From positions 2,790,001 to 2,854,000 of the forward strand of contig NZ_CP016210.1 in NCBI RefSeq assembly GCF_001682385.1: a stretch of 64,000 nt of DNA. The letters are read 5' to 3'. This DNA comes from Azoarcus olearius (GTDB lineage Bacteria > Pseudomonadota > Gammaproteobacteria > Burkholderiales > Rhodocyclaceae). Of this stretch, positions 1 to 8,299 are shown in pieces. Both the position numbers and the translations under genes were made by a program. How positions within the stretch are numbered: position 1 is the stretch's first letter; each line of letters opens with the position of its first letter. Below the pieces are notes generated by a model. That model was given only the letters and a program-made list of their open reading frames with translations. It made no database searches and was not told the origin of the DNA.

Positions 1-1007
1 CCCACGCGGCGCTCCAGGTCGGCATTGAGATCGCGGATTTCCGCTTCGGCACGCTTGCGCTCGGTGATTTCGTGGCCGATGCCGAACACGCCCACGGCGC
101 GCCCCTGGTCGTCGAGCACCGGGCCCTTGGTCACCAGGAACGCCAACGGCCGGCCGCCGCGGGTGGTGAGCTGCTCCTCCAGCGTTCGGGTCTGCCTCTC
201 CAGCATGATCTCGCGGTCGTTCTTCATCACCTTGGCAGCCGAATCGCCATCCAGCAGCGCGGTGTCGTCCTGCCCCAGCAGCACCCGCCCCTCGTCCCCG
301 GCATAGCTGGCCATCGCCGCGTTGGCCAGCAGATAGCGGCCCCGCGTGTCCTTGACGAAAATCGCGTCCGACGTGCCGGAGATGATGGTGTCGAGCAGGC
401 GGCGGTGCACTTCCACGCGCGCAATCGAGCGCCGCAGCACCTCGCTGAGCAGGCACACCGCCAGCCCGCTCGCCACCAGCAAGCCCCAGTCGAGCACGTC
501 GCCGTAGGCGTTGACCAGCACATGGCGCGCCACCGGCAGCATCGGGTAGGCCACGCCCACCGCGGCCACCAGCGTGGCGAGCAGGCCGGGGCCGGCGCCG
601 CCGAACAGCGCGCTCAGCGTGATCGGCAGCATGAACAGCACCAGCATCGGGCTGGCGGGATAGAGGTCGAGCAGGCGCTCACGCACCACCAGAATGATGA
701 GTGAAGCCGCGCCGGCGAACAGATAGGTCACCCAGCGCGGCACCGTGTCGGGCGACAGGCCGGCGGTCAGTGCATCCAGCAGCGTCGCACCCTCGCCCGC
801 CGTGCCCGGCGGCACCGCGCGCAACATCAGGCCCACCCCCACCGAGCTGGCAACGACGTAGAAAACGCCCTTCGCGCTCGACAGCCACATCACCTGCTCG
901 ACGTCGGCGAGCGCGGCGATGACGCGGTCGGAGATCAGGATCCAGGCCAGCGTCAGCACGGCATAGGCAGCCGTGGCCTGCAGGATGAAGCGCCGCCGCG
1001 GACTCAT
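1..1007 (-). CDS. PAS sensor protein with DUF4118-like membrane domain (3' part cut off)
   Basis: The reading frame is open from an ATG at 1007 to the window edge, so about 335 N-terminal residues are seen and the C-terminus is missing. Hydrophobic segments fill roughly residues 8-30, 40-60 and 105-190. The later block (LFGGAGPGLLATLVAA) resembles the DUF4118 membrane domain of sensor kinases. A PAS domain follows (about residues 210-320, with TSDAIFVKDTRGRY and FGIGHEITERKRAEAEI), then a coiled linker (DLNADLERRV) that normally leads into a HisKA or GGDEF output domain. The ATG lies 2 bp after the stop of the upstream sensor kinase, so the two are very likely co-transcribed. The output domain cannot be known from this window; a histidine kinase is the most likely. 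Confidence 0.75.
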   Translation of the reverse strand, partial: MSPRRRFILQATAAYAVLTLAWILISDRVIAALADVEQVMWLSSAKGVFYVVASSVGVGLMLRAVPPGTAGEGATLLDALTAGLSPDTVPRWVTYLFAGAASLIILVVRERLLDLYPASPMLVLFMLPITLSALFGGAGPGLLATLVAAVGVAYPMLPVARHVLVNAYGDVLDWGLLVASGLAVCLLSEVLRRSIARVEVHRRLLDTIISGTSDAIFVKDTRGRYLLANAAMASYAGDEGRVLLGQDDTALLDGDSAAKVMKNDREIMLERQTRTLEEQLTTRGGRPLAFLVTKGPVLDDQGRAVGVFGIGHEITERKRAEAEIRDLNADLERRV

Positions 1008-1009
1008 GT

Positions 1010-3478
1010 TCAGCGCCTTCCGTCGCGCGGCGTCAGTGTCAGGCAGAAGCGCGCGCCGCCGCCCGGATGGCCCTCGGCGCGGATCTCGCCGCCATGGCGG
1101 CGGACGATGCGCTGCACGGTGGCAAGGCCGATGCCGATACCGGGAAATTCGTCCTGCCGGTGCAGGCGGCGGAAGGGCTTGAACAGCTGTTCGGCGTAGG
1201 CCATGTCGAAACCGGCACCGTTATCGACGACACAGAAGCCGGGCAGGCCGTCGACCTCCGCGTACTCCACGGCGATACGCGGCTCCGGGCTCTTGCCGGT
1301 GTATTTCCACGCGTTGCCGAGCAGGTTGCGCAGCGCCGCCTCCACCATGCGCGCGTCGCCGCGGGTGCGCAGCCCCGGCGCCACCTCCACCTGTACGGCA
1401 CGATCCGGGTCCACCCGCGCGAGGTCAGCGAGGATCGCGCCGGCCATGGACGAGACGTCGATGTCGTCACGATGCAGTTCGCCGCCGGTGCTGCGCGACA
1501 GCTCCATGATGCCCTCGATCAGGTCGTTCATCTTGCGGCTCGCGAGAATGATCTGGTCGAGGAAGCCGTGCCCGTCGGCGTCCAGGCGGTCGCCGTAATC
1601 CTCCAGCAGCGCCTGGGCAAAGCCGCTCATCGCGCGCAGCGGCGAGCGCAGGTCGTGCGACACCGCGTAGGCGAAGCTGTCCAGTTCCTTGTTGGCGGCG
1701 GTCAGCTCGGCGGTGCGCGCCTCCACGCGTTGCTCCAGGCTGGCGTTGAGTTCGCGCAGCGCGGCGGCGGTTTCCATGCGCTCGGTGATGTCCTGCACGG
1801 TGCCCTTCAGTTCGACGATCACGCCGTTGGCGTCGCGCACCGGCTGCCCGCGCACCGTCGCCCAGCAGTGCGAGCCGTCCTCCCGCACGAACTCCACGTC
1901 GCATTCGTAGCCTTCGCCGGTTTCCAGCGAACGCTCGACAGCGGCGTTCAGGCGCTCCCAGCTCTCGGCACTGCACTGGCGCGAGACCTCCTCGTAGGGC
2001 AGCGGGCCCTTGGCCGGGTCGCGCCCATACACGCGGTAGATTTCGTCCGCCCAGACCTGCTGGTTGGTCCGCAGGTCCCACGACCAGTTGCCCAGCCCCG
2101 CCAGCCGCTGGGCCTCGCGCAGCGTCTGTTCGCGCGCCAGCAATGCGGCTTCGGCCTCCTTGCGGCGCTGGATGTCCTCGATCACCGAGATGAAGTAATC
2201 CGGCGCACCGTCGTCGTCGCGCACCAGCGACACGGTGAGGTTGACCCACACCAGTCTGCCGTCGGCGCGGCGATAGCGTTTTTCCATCGAATACGTGCTG
2301 ATTTTGCCGGCCAGCACCTGTTTCATCTGCGCCAGATCCAGATCGAGGTCGTCCGGGTGGGTGATGTCCTGGAAGGAGGTCTGCAGCAGGTCGTCCCGCG
2401 CATAGCCGACGATGTCGCACAGCCGCTGGTTCACCCGCTGCCAGTGGCCTTCGGGCGACACCAGCGCCAGCCCCACGGCGGCCTGGTCGAAGGTGGCACG
2501 GAAGCGCCGTTCGCTGTCCTCCAGCGCCACCGCCACGGCGCGCCGCTCGGCGTCGGAATCGGCCAGCAGGCGCGCCACCGCCTCGAATTCGCGGATGTGC
2601 AGCGCCGGGCGCTGGGCGCTGCGCGCCCGCGCAAGCGTCTCCACCTCCGCGCTCAGCCGGCGGCTGGCGGCGCGTCCGCCGAGCGCGCCCGCCACCACCG
2701 CGCCCACAATCACCGCCAGCAGCAGCGACGCGGCCTGGATCACCGGGGCGTGGTATTCACGCCGCGGGATGTCGAGCACCACGCGCCAGCCGGAATATTC
2801 CGAACTGGCCTCGAAGCTGCGCCCGCCGGCGATCTCGTCGGCCTCCAGTTCCTCGCCCACCTTCGCGATCGGTTCGCCGGTGCTGTCGGCCAGCATCAAC
2901 GCCCAGCCCTGCGGCAGCGACACCTGCTCGATGCGCTGCTGGAACATCGCCGCCTCGACGACGGTCAGCAGCACGAAGCGCGGCCGGCCGTTGTCCATGC
3001 TCGGCACCGCGATCGCCACCACGCGGTTGCCACTGAACGGGCTGACGAACAGGTCGCCCACCGCGGGCTGGCCGGTCTCCACCGCGGTGGGCGCCGCCGC
3101 GCGGCCGCGCGGGCGTGGCAGGCGCGGCAACTCGCTGCCATAGGGTACGCGGGTGTTGAACAGCATCTGCATCTGCAGGTCGGCCTGGATCACCTCGCCG
3201 CCGAAGCTGTGCTTGAGGCCCTCGGCCTCGCGGTACAGGGCCGAGCGCTGGGCCGGGTCGTCCGCCAGCGGCGAGTGCGCCAGCACCGTCAGCGCGCCGA
3301 TCCGCGCACGCACGGTCTGGTCGATTGCAGTCATGAAGTTGCGCGCGAGGTTGGCCGCCTCGCGGTCGCGGTTCTCCCGCGTTTCGCGCAGCGATGCCAG
3401 CGCGAGCCAGGCCGCGAGGACGATCAGCGGCAGCATCGAGGCCCACATCAGGCGGGTGAGAAAGCTCTGGAGACGCAT
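1010..3478 (-). CDS. Membrane-bound PAS sensor histidine kinase
   Basis: This is an 822-residue inner-membrane sensor kinase that would autophosphorylate in response to an unknown signal. A transmembrane helix near residues 10-30 and a second near 248-270 flank a periplasmic sensor region. Two PAS domains follow (one with TFDQAAVGLALVSPEG, one with AGLGNWSWDLRTNQQ), then a HisKA domain with the H-box SHDLRSPLRAMSG (His608). The HATPase domain has an N-box (NLLGNAWKYTG) and G-boxes (DNGAGFDM, GIGIGLATVQRIV). There is no receiver domain. The ATG at 3478 is preferred over two in-frame GTGs just upstream because AGGG sits at a suitable distance. No response regulator is adjacent; the neighbour is a second PAS sensor 2 bp downstream, so the pair may work in one pathway. 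Confidence 0.9.
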   Translation of the reverse strand: MRLQSFLTRLMWASMLPLIVLAAWLALASLRETRENRDREAANLARNFMTAIDQTVRARIGALTVLAHSPLADDPAQRSALYREAEGLKHSFGGEVIQADLQMQMLFNTRVPYGSELPRLPRPRGRAAAPTAVETGQPAVGDLFVSPFSGNRVVAIAVPSMDNGRPRFVLLTVVEAAMFQQRIEQVSLPQGWALMLADSTGEPIAKVGEELEADEIAGGRSFEASSEYSGWRVVLDIPRREYHAPVIQAASLLLAVIVGAVVAGALGGRAASRRLSAEVETLARARSAQRPALHIREFEAVARLLADSDAERRAVAVALEDSERRFRATFDQAAVGLALVSPEGHWQRVNQRLCDIVGYARDDLLQTSFQDITHPDDLDLDLAQMKQVLAGKISTYSMEKRYRRADGRLVWVNLTVSLVRDDDGAPDYFISVIEDIQRRKEAEAALLAREQTLREAQRLAGLGNWSWDLRTNQQVWADEIYRVYGRDPAKGPLPYEEVSRQCSAESWERLNAAVERSLETGEGYECDVEFVREDGSHCWATVRGQPVRDANGVIVELKGTVQDITERMETAAALRELNASLEQRVEARTAELTAANKELDSFAYAVSHDLRSPLRAMSGFAQALLEDYGDRLDADGHGFLDQIILASRKMNDLIEGIMELSRSTGGELHRDDIDVSSMAGAILADLARVDPDRAVQVEVAPGLRTRGDARMVEAALRNLLGNAWKYTGKSPEPRIAVEYAEVDGLPGFCVVDNGAGFDMAYAEQLFKPFRRLHRQDEFPGIGIGLATVQRIVRRHGGEIRAEGHPGGGARFCLTLTPRDGRR

Positions 3479-3693
3479 CACCACCCTGCGTCCCCGGCTG
3501 GCGCCCGTCCATGCCGTGTAAATGTTTCAGGCAGCATTCCCTGGTCTTCCCCCTCGTCCGCGAGCGCGCACCGATGAGCCAGATGGATCATTCCACCACT
3601 GCTGCGGTGCTGCACAGACGGGATTTCCCTTAAGCCGATGACATGGACAGGCGAGCAAACGGCGAGCCCGGGTCGCGCCACCCGCCGCCGGCG

Positions 3694-4311
3694 CTATTCC
3701 TCGCCGGCGTCTACCTGCTTGAGCGCCTGCATGTAGCAGCACGCCATCGCCGCCCGCGAGCGCACGCCCAGCTTGGCGTAGACCGACTTGAGGTAGGAGC
3801 GCACGGTGAATTCGCTGATGTGCAGGCGGTCGGCGATCTGCTTGGTGAGGTAGCCCATGCACGCGAACTGCACCACCTGCAGCTCGCGGCTGGTCAGCAG
3901 TTCGCGGATGTCGGCCGGCGCCGGCGGACGCTTGCCGGGTGAAGGTCGCGGCCGCGGCGGCGCCTCGGCCACCACCGCGTAACGGTGGCCCTGGAAGTCG
4001 AAATGGGCGATCTCGTCCTTCACGTAGGTCAACCGCACGCCCTTGCCGCCGGGCGAAACCTGGTGGCCCGGCACGCAGCCGTCCACCCTCAGCACCCGGC
4101 AGCGGCGGCCGGCGAGTTCCAGATGGGCCACCAGCTCGGCTTCGGCCGCGACGCCGGGCGCCGCATCCGTCGCCGGCGCGGCGCCTGCGCCGGAGCCGGG
4201 ACTGCTCAACGACACCAGCTGTCCCCGAATACGCAGGGTCCCGCCGGCGCTCGGCGAGCGCAGTGTGCTTGCATGGAATCTCCCTCTGTCGGCGGCCTCC
4301 GACCACGCCAC
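3694..4311 (-). CDS. LuxR-family (GerE-type) helix-turn-helix regulator
   Basis: The C-terminal 65 residues form a clear LuxR/GerE HTH: LTSRELQVVQFACMGYLTKQ followed by IADRLHISEFTVRSYLKSVY and AKLGVRSRAA. The roughly 130-residue N-terminal part has no receiver or autoinducer domain I can recognise and carries a Pro/Arg-rich linker before the HTH. The start is uncertain. The longest frame begins with a GTG at 4311, while a good Shine-Dalgarno plus ATG at 4274 opens a different frame that stops at 4206. The gene is divergent from the nine-gene unknown operon that starts at 4668, which makes it the natural candidate regulator of that operon; this is inference from position only. Confidence 0.75.
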   Translation of the reverse strand: MAWSEAADRGRFHASTLRSPSAGGTLRIRGQLVSLSSPGSGAGAAPATDAAPGVAAEAELVAHLELAGRRCRVLRVDGCVPGHQVSPGGKGVRLTYVKDEIAHFDFQGHRYAVVAEAPPRPRPSPGKRPPAPADIRELLTSRELQVVQFACMGYLTKQIADRLHISEFTVRSYLKSVYAKLGVRSRAAMACCYMQALKQVDAGEE

Positions 4312-4667
4312 GCACGGGCAGGTGCCTGCACCTGCGCCGCGGTCGGAATTCCCCGGTCATAGGCGTCCGGACGGCCCTGATTCGTTGTGGCACCTGCTCC
4401 CGGCGAATTCAAGGCTGCGCGTCCCCCCAACTCGGACTCGCCCGAACGGGCGAGTGCCGGCGCGCGCCTGCGTTGATCCCGCTCCTTCGGCGCCTGCGCA
4501 AACCCCCTGCCGCGGCGGAACGCGTACCGCCGTGCCGCCCCCTCCGCGCCACCGGCAACGGACGATTTCGAGCCGCGCCGGCGCCACCTAGAGTGGGTTC
4601 GTAGCCGCCGCCAGCGCGGCTGCCGCGCCGCCGGACCAGCCGGCGGCACTGTCAGCGGAGACGCGCC
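4312..4667. promoter_or_regulatory. Divergent intergenic region between LuxR regulator and unknown operon
   Basis: This 356-bp gap separates the leftward LuxR-type gene from the rightward nine-gene operon and must hold both promoters. I see no convincing -35/-10 pair by eye in this GC-rich stretch. The one striking element is the perfect inverted repeat listed separately at 4436-4455. The first operon gene has a Shine-Dalgarno-like GCGGAG just before its ATG at 4668. Confidence 0.5.
4436..4455. promoter_or_regulatory. Perfect 9-bp inverted repeat, possible operator
   Basis: The arms ACTCGCCCG and CGGGCGAGT are exact reverse complements separated by AA, giving a 20-bp dyad. It sits about 230 bp before the first gene of the unknown operon and about 125 bp before the divergent LuxR gene. 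LuxR-type regulators bind 18-20 bp dyads, so this is a plausible binding site. It could instead form a short RNA hairpin, but no T-run follows on either strand. Confidence 0.45.
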
Positions 4668-5831
4668 ATGAACGACCCATTCGACACCGACCTGATGGAC
4701 GAGGCCGCCGCGACCGACGACGCGCTGCTGGGTGATTACGCCGGCGAGGCGCTTGCCGGCTTCGACGAAGCCGGCAGCGACTATGGCGGCGACGAGGCGG
4801 AGGCCGACCTGTTCGGCGACGGCACGCCCGGCGCGGACCCGTTCGCCGGCGACAGCGCAAGCGACGGCACCGACGCGATGGCCGACGAAGCTGAAGGCGC
4901 CGACGACACGGCGCTATGGGACGCCTTCGAAGACGAGATTGCCGACGGCCTGGATGCCGGCGACGACGATGAATTCCTCGGCCGCCTGCTCGGCGGGCTG
5001 GGCCGCGCCGCCAGCGTGGTGGGCCGCGGCCTCGGCACCGCCGGTGCGGGCGCGGGCGCAGTGCGCAACATCGCCCGCCGCGCCGGCGCGGTGGCGGGCC
5101 AGGTGGGCCGCGTGGCCGGCGCCGTATCACCCGCCGCGGCGGCGGCAGCGCGCCTGGCACGCATGCTCGGCGCGCCCGGTGCCGCCGCGGCGCTGGGCCA
5201 GGCGGGCCGGGTCGCGCAAGGCGTCGGCCGCGCGACGGGGCATGCACGCGGACTGTCCGGCTCGCTCGGGCAGGCCGCGGGCGGTGCGCAAGGGCTGTTC
5301 GGCCAGCTCAGCCAGCTGCTCGGGCAGAACCTCGGCGCCGACGACGCCTTCGACGCGGTTGCCGATCTCTACCTGGAAGACGGCGTCGACGAGGCCCTGC
5401 CGGCGGCGGTCGCGCTTGCGGCGCGGGCCGCAGCGCGCGGGCTGGGCTTTCGCAACGTCGCCCAGCTGACGCACGCCGGGCGGCGCGCGCTGGTGCGCGG
5501 CGTGGCCTCTGCCGCGCGCGAACTGGTGCGGGCGCGCGGGCCGCAGGCGGTGCGCGCGCTGCCCGGTCTCGCGCGCTCTGCTGCGCGGGTCGCGCAGCGC
5601 CGCGTCGCCACGCCGCAACAGGCCGCCCAGGTGGTGCGCCGCGGGCTGCCGCAGACGGCGCGCCGCGTCGCCCGCAACCCCGGAATGGTGCGGCGCCTCG
5701 CGCAGCAGCGCCCGCCCGCCCCGCTATCGCGGCCGACCCACCTCGGCCACGGCATCCCCAGCGCGCGCCTCGTCCCCGGGCGCCGCTACCACATCAGTGG
5801 GCCGGCCACGCTCACGATCACCCCCCGCTGA
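4668..5831 (+). CDS. Acidic-N / Arg-Ala-rich-C protein, first gene of unknown operon
   Basis: This 387-residue protein matches no family that I can name. Its first ~105 residues are strongly acidic (starting MNDPFDTDLMDEAA). The remainder is Ala/Gly/Arg-rich and strongly basic, with helical stretches such as AASVVGRGLGTAGAGAG. It ends with YHISGPATLTITPR. The next gene is a paralogue: both share the N-terminal FDTD-x-MD motif, a basic module with pattern VVRRGLPQTARRVARNP, and the GP-x-T-x-T-x-x-PR C-terminus. There is no signal peptide or membrane segment. From memory, multi-gene sets of acidic-N/Arg-rich-C hypothetical proteins occur in other proteobacteria and in cyanobacteria without a known role. 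A nucleic-acid-binding, scaffold or condensate role would fit the composition but is inference. Confidence 0.75.
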   Translation: MNDPFDTDLMDEAAATDDALLGDYAGEALAGFDEAGSDYGGDEAEADLFGDGTPGADPFAGDSASDGTDAMADEAEGADDTALWDAFEDEIADGLDAGDDDEFLGRLLGGLGRAASVVGRGLGTAGAGAGAVRNIARRAGAVAGQVGRVAGAVSPAAAAAARLARMLGAPGAAAALGQAGRVAQGVGRATGHARGLSGSLGQAAGGAQGLFGQLSQLLGQNLGADDAFDAVADLYLEDGVDEALPAAVALAARAAARGLGFRNVAQLTHAGRRALVRGVASAARELVRARGPQAVRALPGLARSAARVAQRRVATPQQAAQVVRRGLPQTARRVARNPGMVRRLAQQRPPAPLSRPTHLGHGIPSARLVPGRRYHISGPATLTITPR

Positions 5832-5854
5832 CCCGGGACCGCAAGGAGCACACC

Positions 5855-6913
5855 ATGGACCGATTCGACACCGACGTGATGGACGACCTGTTCGACGAGG
5901 CCGCCGAAGGCCCGGCACGACATGCCGACGACTATGACGACTACGAGGACGCCAGTGACGACTGGGACGGCGGCGACGAAGGCGACGAGTTCACCGGCCG
6001 CATCGCCGGCGGCCCCGCTGCCTATGACGACTACGACGAGGACATGGGCATCGACGCGATCGACGACTACGAGGGCATGGACGAGTGGGACGCGGGCGAC
6101 GACGCCGGCGACTACGACGGCTACGACAGCATCGACGCGCTCGACGACGCGGTGGCCGATGCGCTCGACGCCGCCGACGGCGACGAGTTCTTCCGCCGCC
6201 TGCGCCGGCTCGCGAGCGGCGCCATGAACGTGGCCCGCCAGGTCGGCCGCGGCGTGGGCGCGGCGGCGCGCGTGATCGGCCCGATCGCCAGCGCGCTGCC
6301 AATTCCGCAGGCACAGATGATCGGCCGCCTCGCCAATGTCGCCGGCCGCCTGCTTGCCGACGGCGCGGACGAGTTCGAAGCCTTCGACGAACTGGTCGAT
6401 GGGCTGGATGACGACGCGATCGACGCCGCTGCGCCGGTACTTGCCGGCATGGTGATCCGCCGCGCGGTGCCGCAGGTGGCGCGCGCCGCCGCCCCGGTGC
6501 GCCGCGCCGCGGTGCGCAGCGTGGCGCAGGCCGTGCGCACCGCGGCACGGCGCCAGGGGCCGCCCGCCGCACGCGCCGTGGCGCGCGCGGTGACCGCCAC
6601 CCGGCGCGTGGTGCAGGGCCGCGGCTTGCCGCCCCGCGCCGCCGCCCGCGTGGTGCAGCGCGCGGCCCGCCAGGTTGCGCGCCAGCCCCAGGCGGTGCGC
6701 CGGCTGGCGCGGCCGCTGGTGCCGGCAGCACGCCGCGTGACGCCGCGCGGCCAGGCTGCGCAGGTGGTGGCACGCACCGTGGCACCGGCCGCCCGCCGCG
6801 CGCTCGCGGCCACGGCCCCGCGTCGCGTCGCGGTGGGCGGCGGCGCCTGCCCGCACTGCCGCCGCCGCATCACGGTGCGCGGGCCGGTGACGATCACCGT
6901 GCGGCCGCGTTGA
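5855..6913 (+). CDS. Paralogue of preceding acidic/Arg-rich protein, with CPHC knuckle
   Basis: This 352-residue protein has an even more acidic N-terminus (about residues 1-110, rich in DDYDDYED-type runs). A helical middle part follows (IGPIASALPIPQAQMIGRLA), then an Arg/Ala/Val-rich basic tail. It shares FDTD-x-MD, the module VVQRAARQVARQPQAVRRLA and the C-terminal GPVTITVRPR with the upstream gene. Unlike that gene it carries a CPHC motif 21 residues before the C-terminus, which could bind zinc with partners elsewhere or in an oligomer. AAGGAG precedes the ATG and the gap to the upstream gene is 23 bp, so the two are co-transcribed. No function is assigned. Confidence 0.75.
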   Translation: MDRFDTDVMDDLFDEAAEGPARHADDYDDYEDASDDWDGGDEGDEFTGRIAGGPAAYDDYDEDMGIDAIDDYEGMDEWDAGDDAGDYDGYDSIDALDDAVADALDAADGDEFFRRLRRLASGAMNVARQVGRGVGAAARVIGPIASALPIPQAQMIGRLANVAGRLLADGADEFEAFDELVDGLDDDAIDAAAPVLAGMVIRRAVPQVARAAAPVRRAAVRSVAQAVRTAARRQGPPAARAVARAVTATRRVVQGRGLPPRAAARVVQRAARQVARQPQAVRRLARPLVPAARRVTPRGQAAQVVARTVAPAARRALAATAPRRVAVGGGACPHCRRRITVRGPVTITVRPR

Positions 6914-6934
6914 GCACGCGCCAGGGAGCCGGAC

Positions 6935-8245
6935 ATGGACCTGCGGCGCTTTCTTCAGGCGAAGATCACCGGGCTGTCGGCGCGCCTGAGCCGGCTCGCC
7001 CGGATCGACAACGCCTTTGTCGGCCTGCGTCCGCAGGACATGCCCTACGCGCCATCGCCGCGCCATTTCGAGGCGGCCAACGCGCGGCTGGCCCGCGTCG
7101 AAGCCCGCATCCGCGCCCGTTTCGCGCCGCTGCGGCGCGACTGGCACGAGCGCCCGCCGCAGCGGGTGCTGATCGACATCGCGCTGGTGGAGCGCGAGCT
7201 GGACCGCGCGCGCCGCCTGTTCGGCATGTTCTACGAGGTCTTCGCCCAGCGCGGCACCAGCTATGGCCCGGCGCTGGCCGCCCACGACGTGATCGCGCAG
7301 GACTGCTACCAAGCGGTGCGCAAGGCCGCGCCGCGCATCTTCGACGGGCCGCTGCTCAAGCCGGTGTGCTACATGGAGCACGGCTATTCGCCGGCGACGA
7401 TGCGGCGCGGCGTGCAGCTCACCCGCCTGCTCGGCGAGGCCAACCCCTTCCCGCTGATCCGCATCCCGTGGGACCGCGACCAGCCCTGGCAGTCGGTCTT
7501 CCTGCACGAGGTCGCGCACAACCTGCAGGCCGATCTCGGCATCTGGCAGGAGAACCGCCAGGCGGTGCTGCGGCGCGTGATGGGCGACACCCGCGACCCC
7601 TTCCTGACCACGGTGTACGGCCGCTGGCACAAGGAAATCTTCGCCGACCTCGCCGCGATCCTGCTCGGCGGACCGGCCGCCGCGTGGGGCATGACCGACT
7701 TCCTCGCCCATCCGCAGCCGCGCACGATGACCTACCGCCCCGGCGGCGCGCACCCCACTGCCTACCTGCGGGTCTATCTGCTGGCCGAGATGCTGCGCCG
7801 GCTCGGTTTCGACCGCCACGGCACCCGGCTGCTGCGGGTCTGGCAGGGGCTCTACCGCCCCGCGCGCGGACACCGCATTCCCGCCGCGCTGATGCAGAGC
7901 GCGCCGCGCGTGGTGCCGGCGATCGTGGATGAAATCGCTTTCCAGACCCGGCGCAACCTCGCCCAGCGCGCGCTGGCGGACATCATCCCGTTCAGCGCCG
8001 CGGACGAAGCCGCGATCCGCGCCGGCGCGCGCCAGCTGGCGCAGGAGCGCGACCCCGGCCTGCCGCCGCGCCACCTGGTCAGCGCCGCCCACTACGCCCT
8101 GGAAGCGCACCGGACCGACCCGCAGCGGCTCGCGCGCTGCGTGATCGAGATCCTGAACGCGGGCATCCGCGACAGCGCCGCACGCGCGGCTCCGCGCAAC
8201 GCACCGCCCCCCGCGCCCCGGCCGCCATTGCGGCTGGTGGCCTGA
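6935..8245 (+). CDS. Putative zinc metallopeptidase (HEXXH) of unknown operon
   Basis: This 436-residue protein contains FLHEVAHNLQADLG, a HEXXH zinc site (His191, Glu192, His195). An acidic helix KEIFADLAAILLGG follows, in which Glu234 is placed like the third ligand of gluzincin-type peptidases, about 39 residues after the second histidine. I see no signal peptide, propeptide or membrane helix, so a cytoplasmic enzyme is expected. The N-terminal third is helical and Arg-rich; the C-terminal tail is Pro/Ala-rich. It lies 21 bp after the paralogue pair, which makes those polyampholyte proteins or the downstream gene products possible substrates (inference). The family beyond the zinc motif is not recognised. 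Confidence 0.7.
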   Translation: MDLRRFLQAKITGLSARLSRLARIDNAFVGLRPQDMPYAPSPRHFEAANARLARVEARIRARFAPLRRDWHERPPQRVLIDIALVERELDRARRLFGMFYEVFAQRGTSYGPALAAHDVIAQDCYQAVRKAAPRIFDGPLLKPVCYMEHGYSPATMRRGVQLTRLLGEANPFPLIRIPWDRDQPWQSVFLHEVAHNLQADLGIWQENRQAVLRRVMGDTRDPFLTTVYGRWHKEIFADLAAILLGGPAAAWGMTDFLAHPQPRTMTYRPGGAHPTAYLRVYLLAEMLRRLGFDRHGTRLLRVWQGLYRPARGHRIPAALMQSAPRVVPAIVDEIAFQTRRNLAQRALADIIPFSAADEAAIRAGARQLAQERDPGLPPRHLVSAAHYALEAHRTDPQRLARCVIEILNAGIRDSAARAAPRNAPPPAPRPPLRLVA

Positions 8246-8299
8246 CCGCCCCGCGCCGCCCGCTTCACCGACCGAACCGCCACCCGAGAGGACGCGAAC

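Noticed and set aside
1067-3577. 836-codon plus-strand frame opposite the sensor kinase
   Set aside because: The opposite strand has an unmistakable histidine kinase; this frame has shadow composition.
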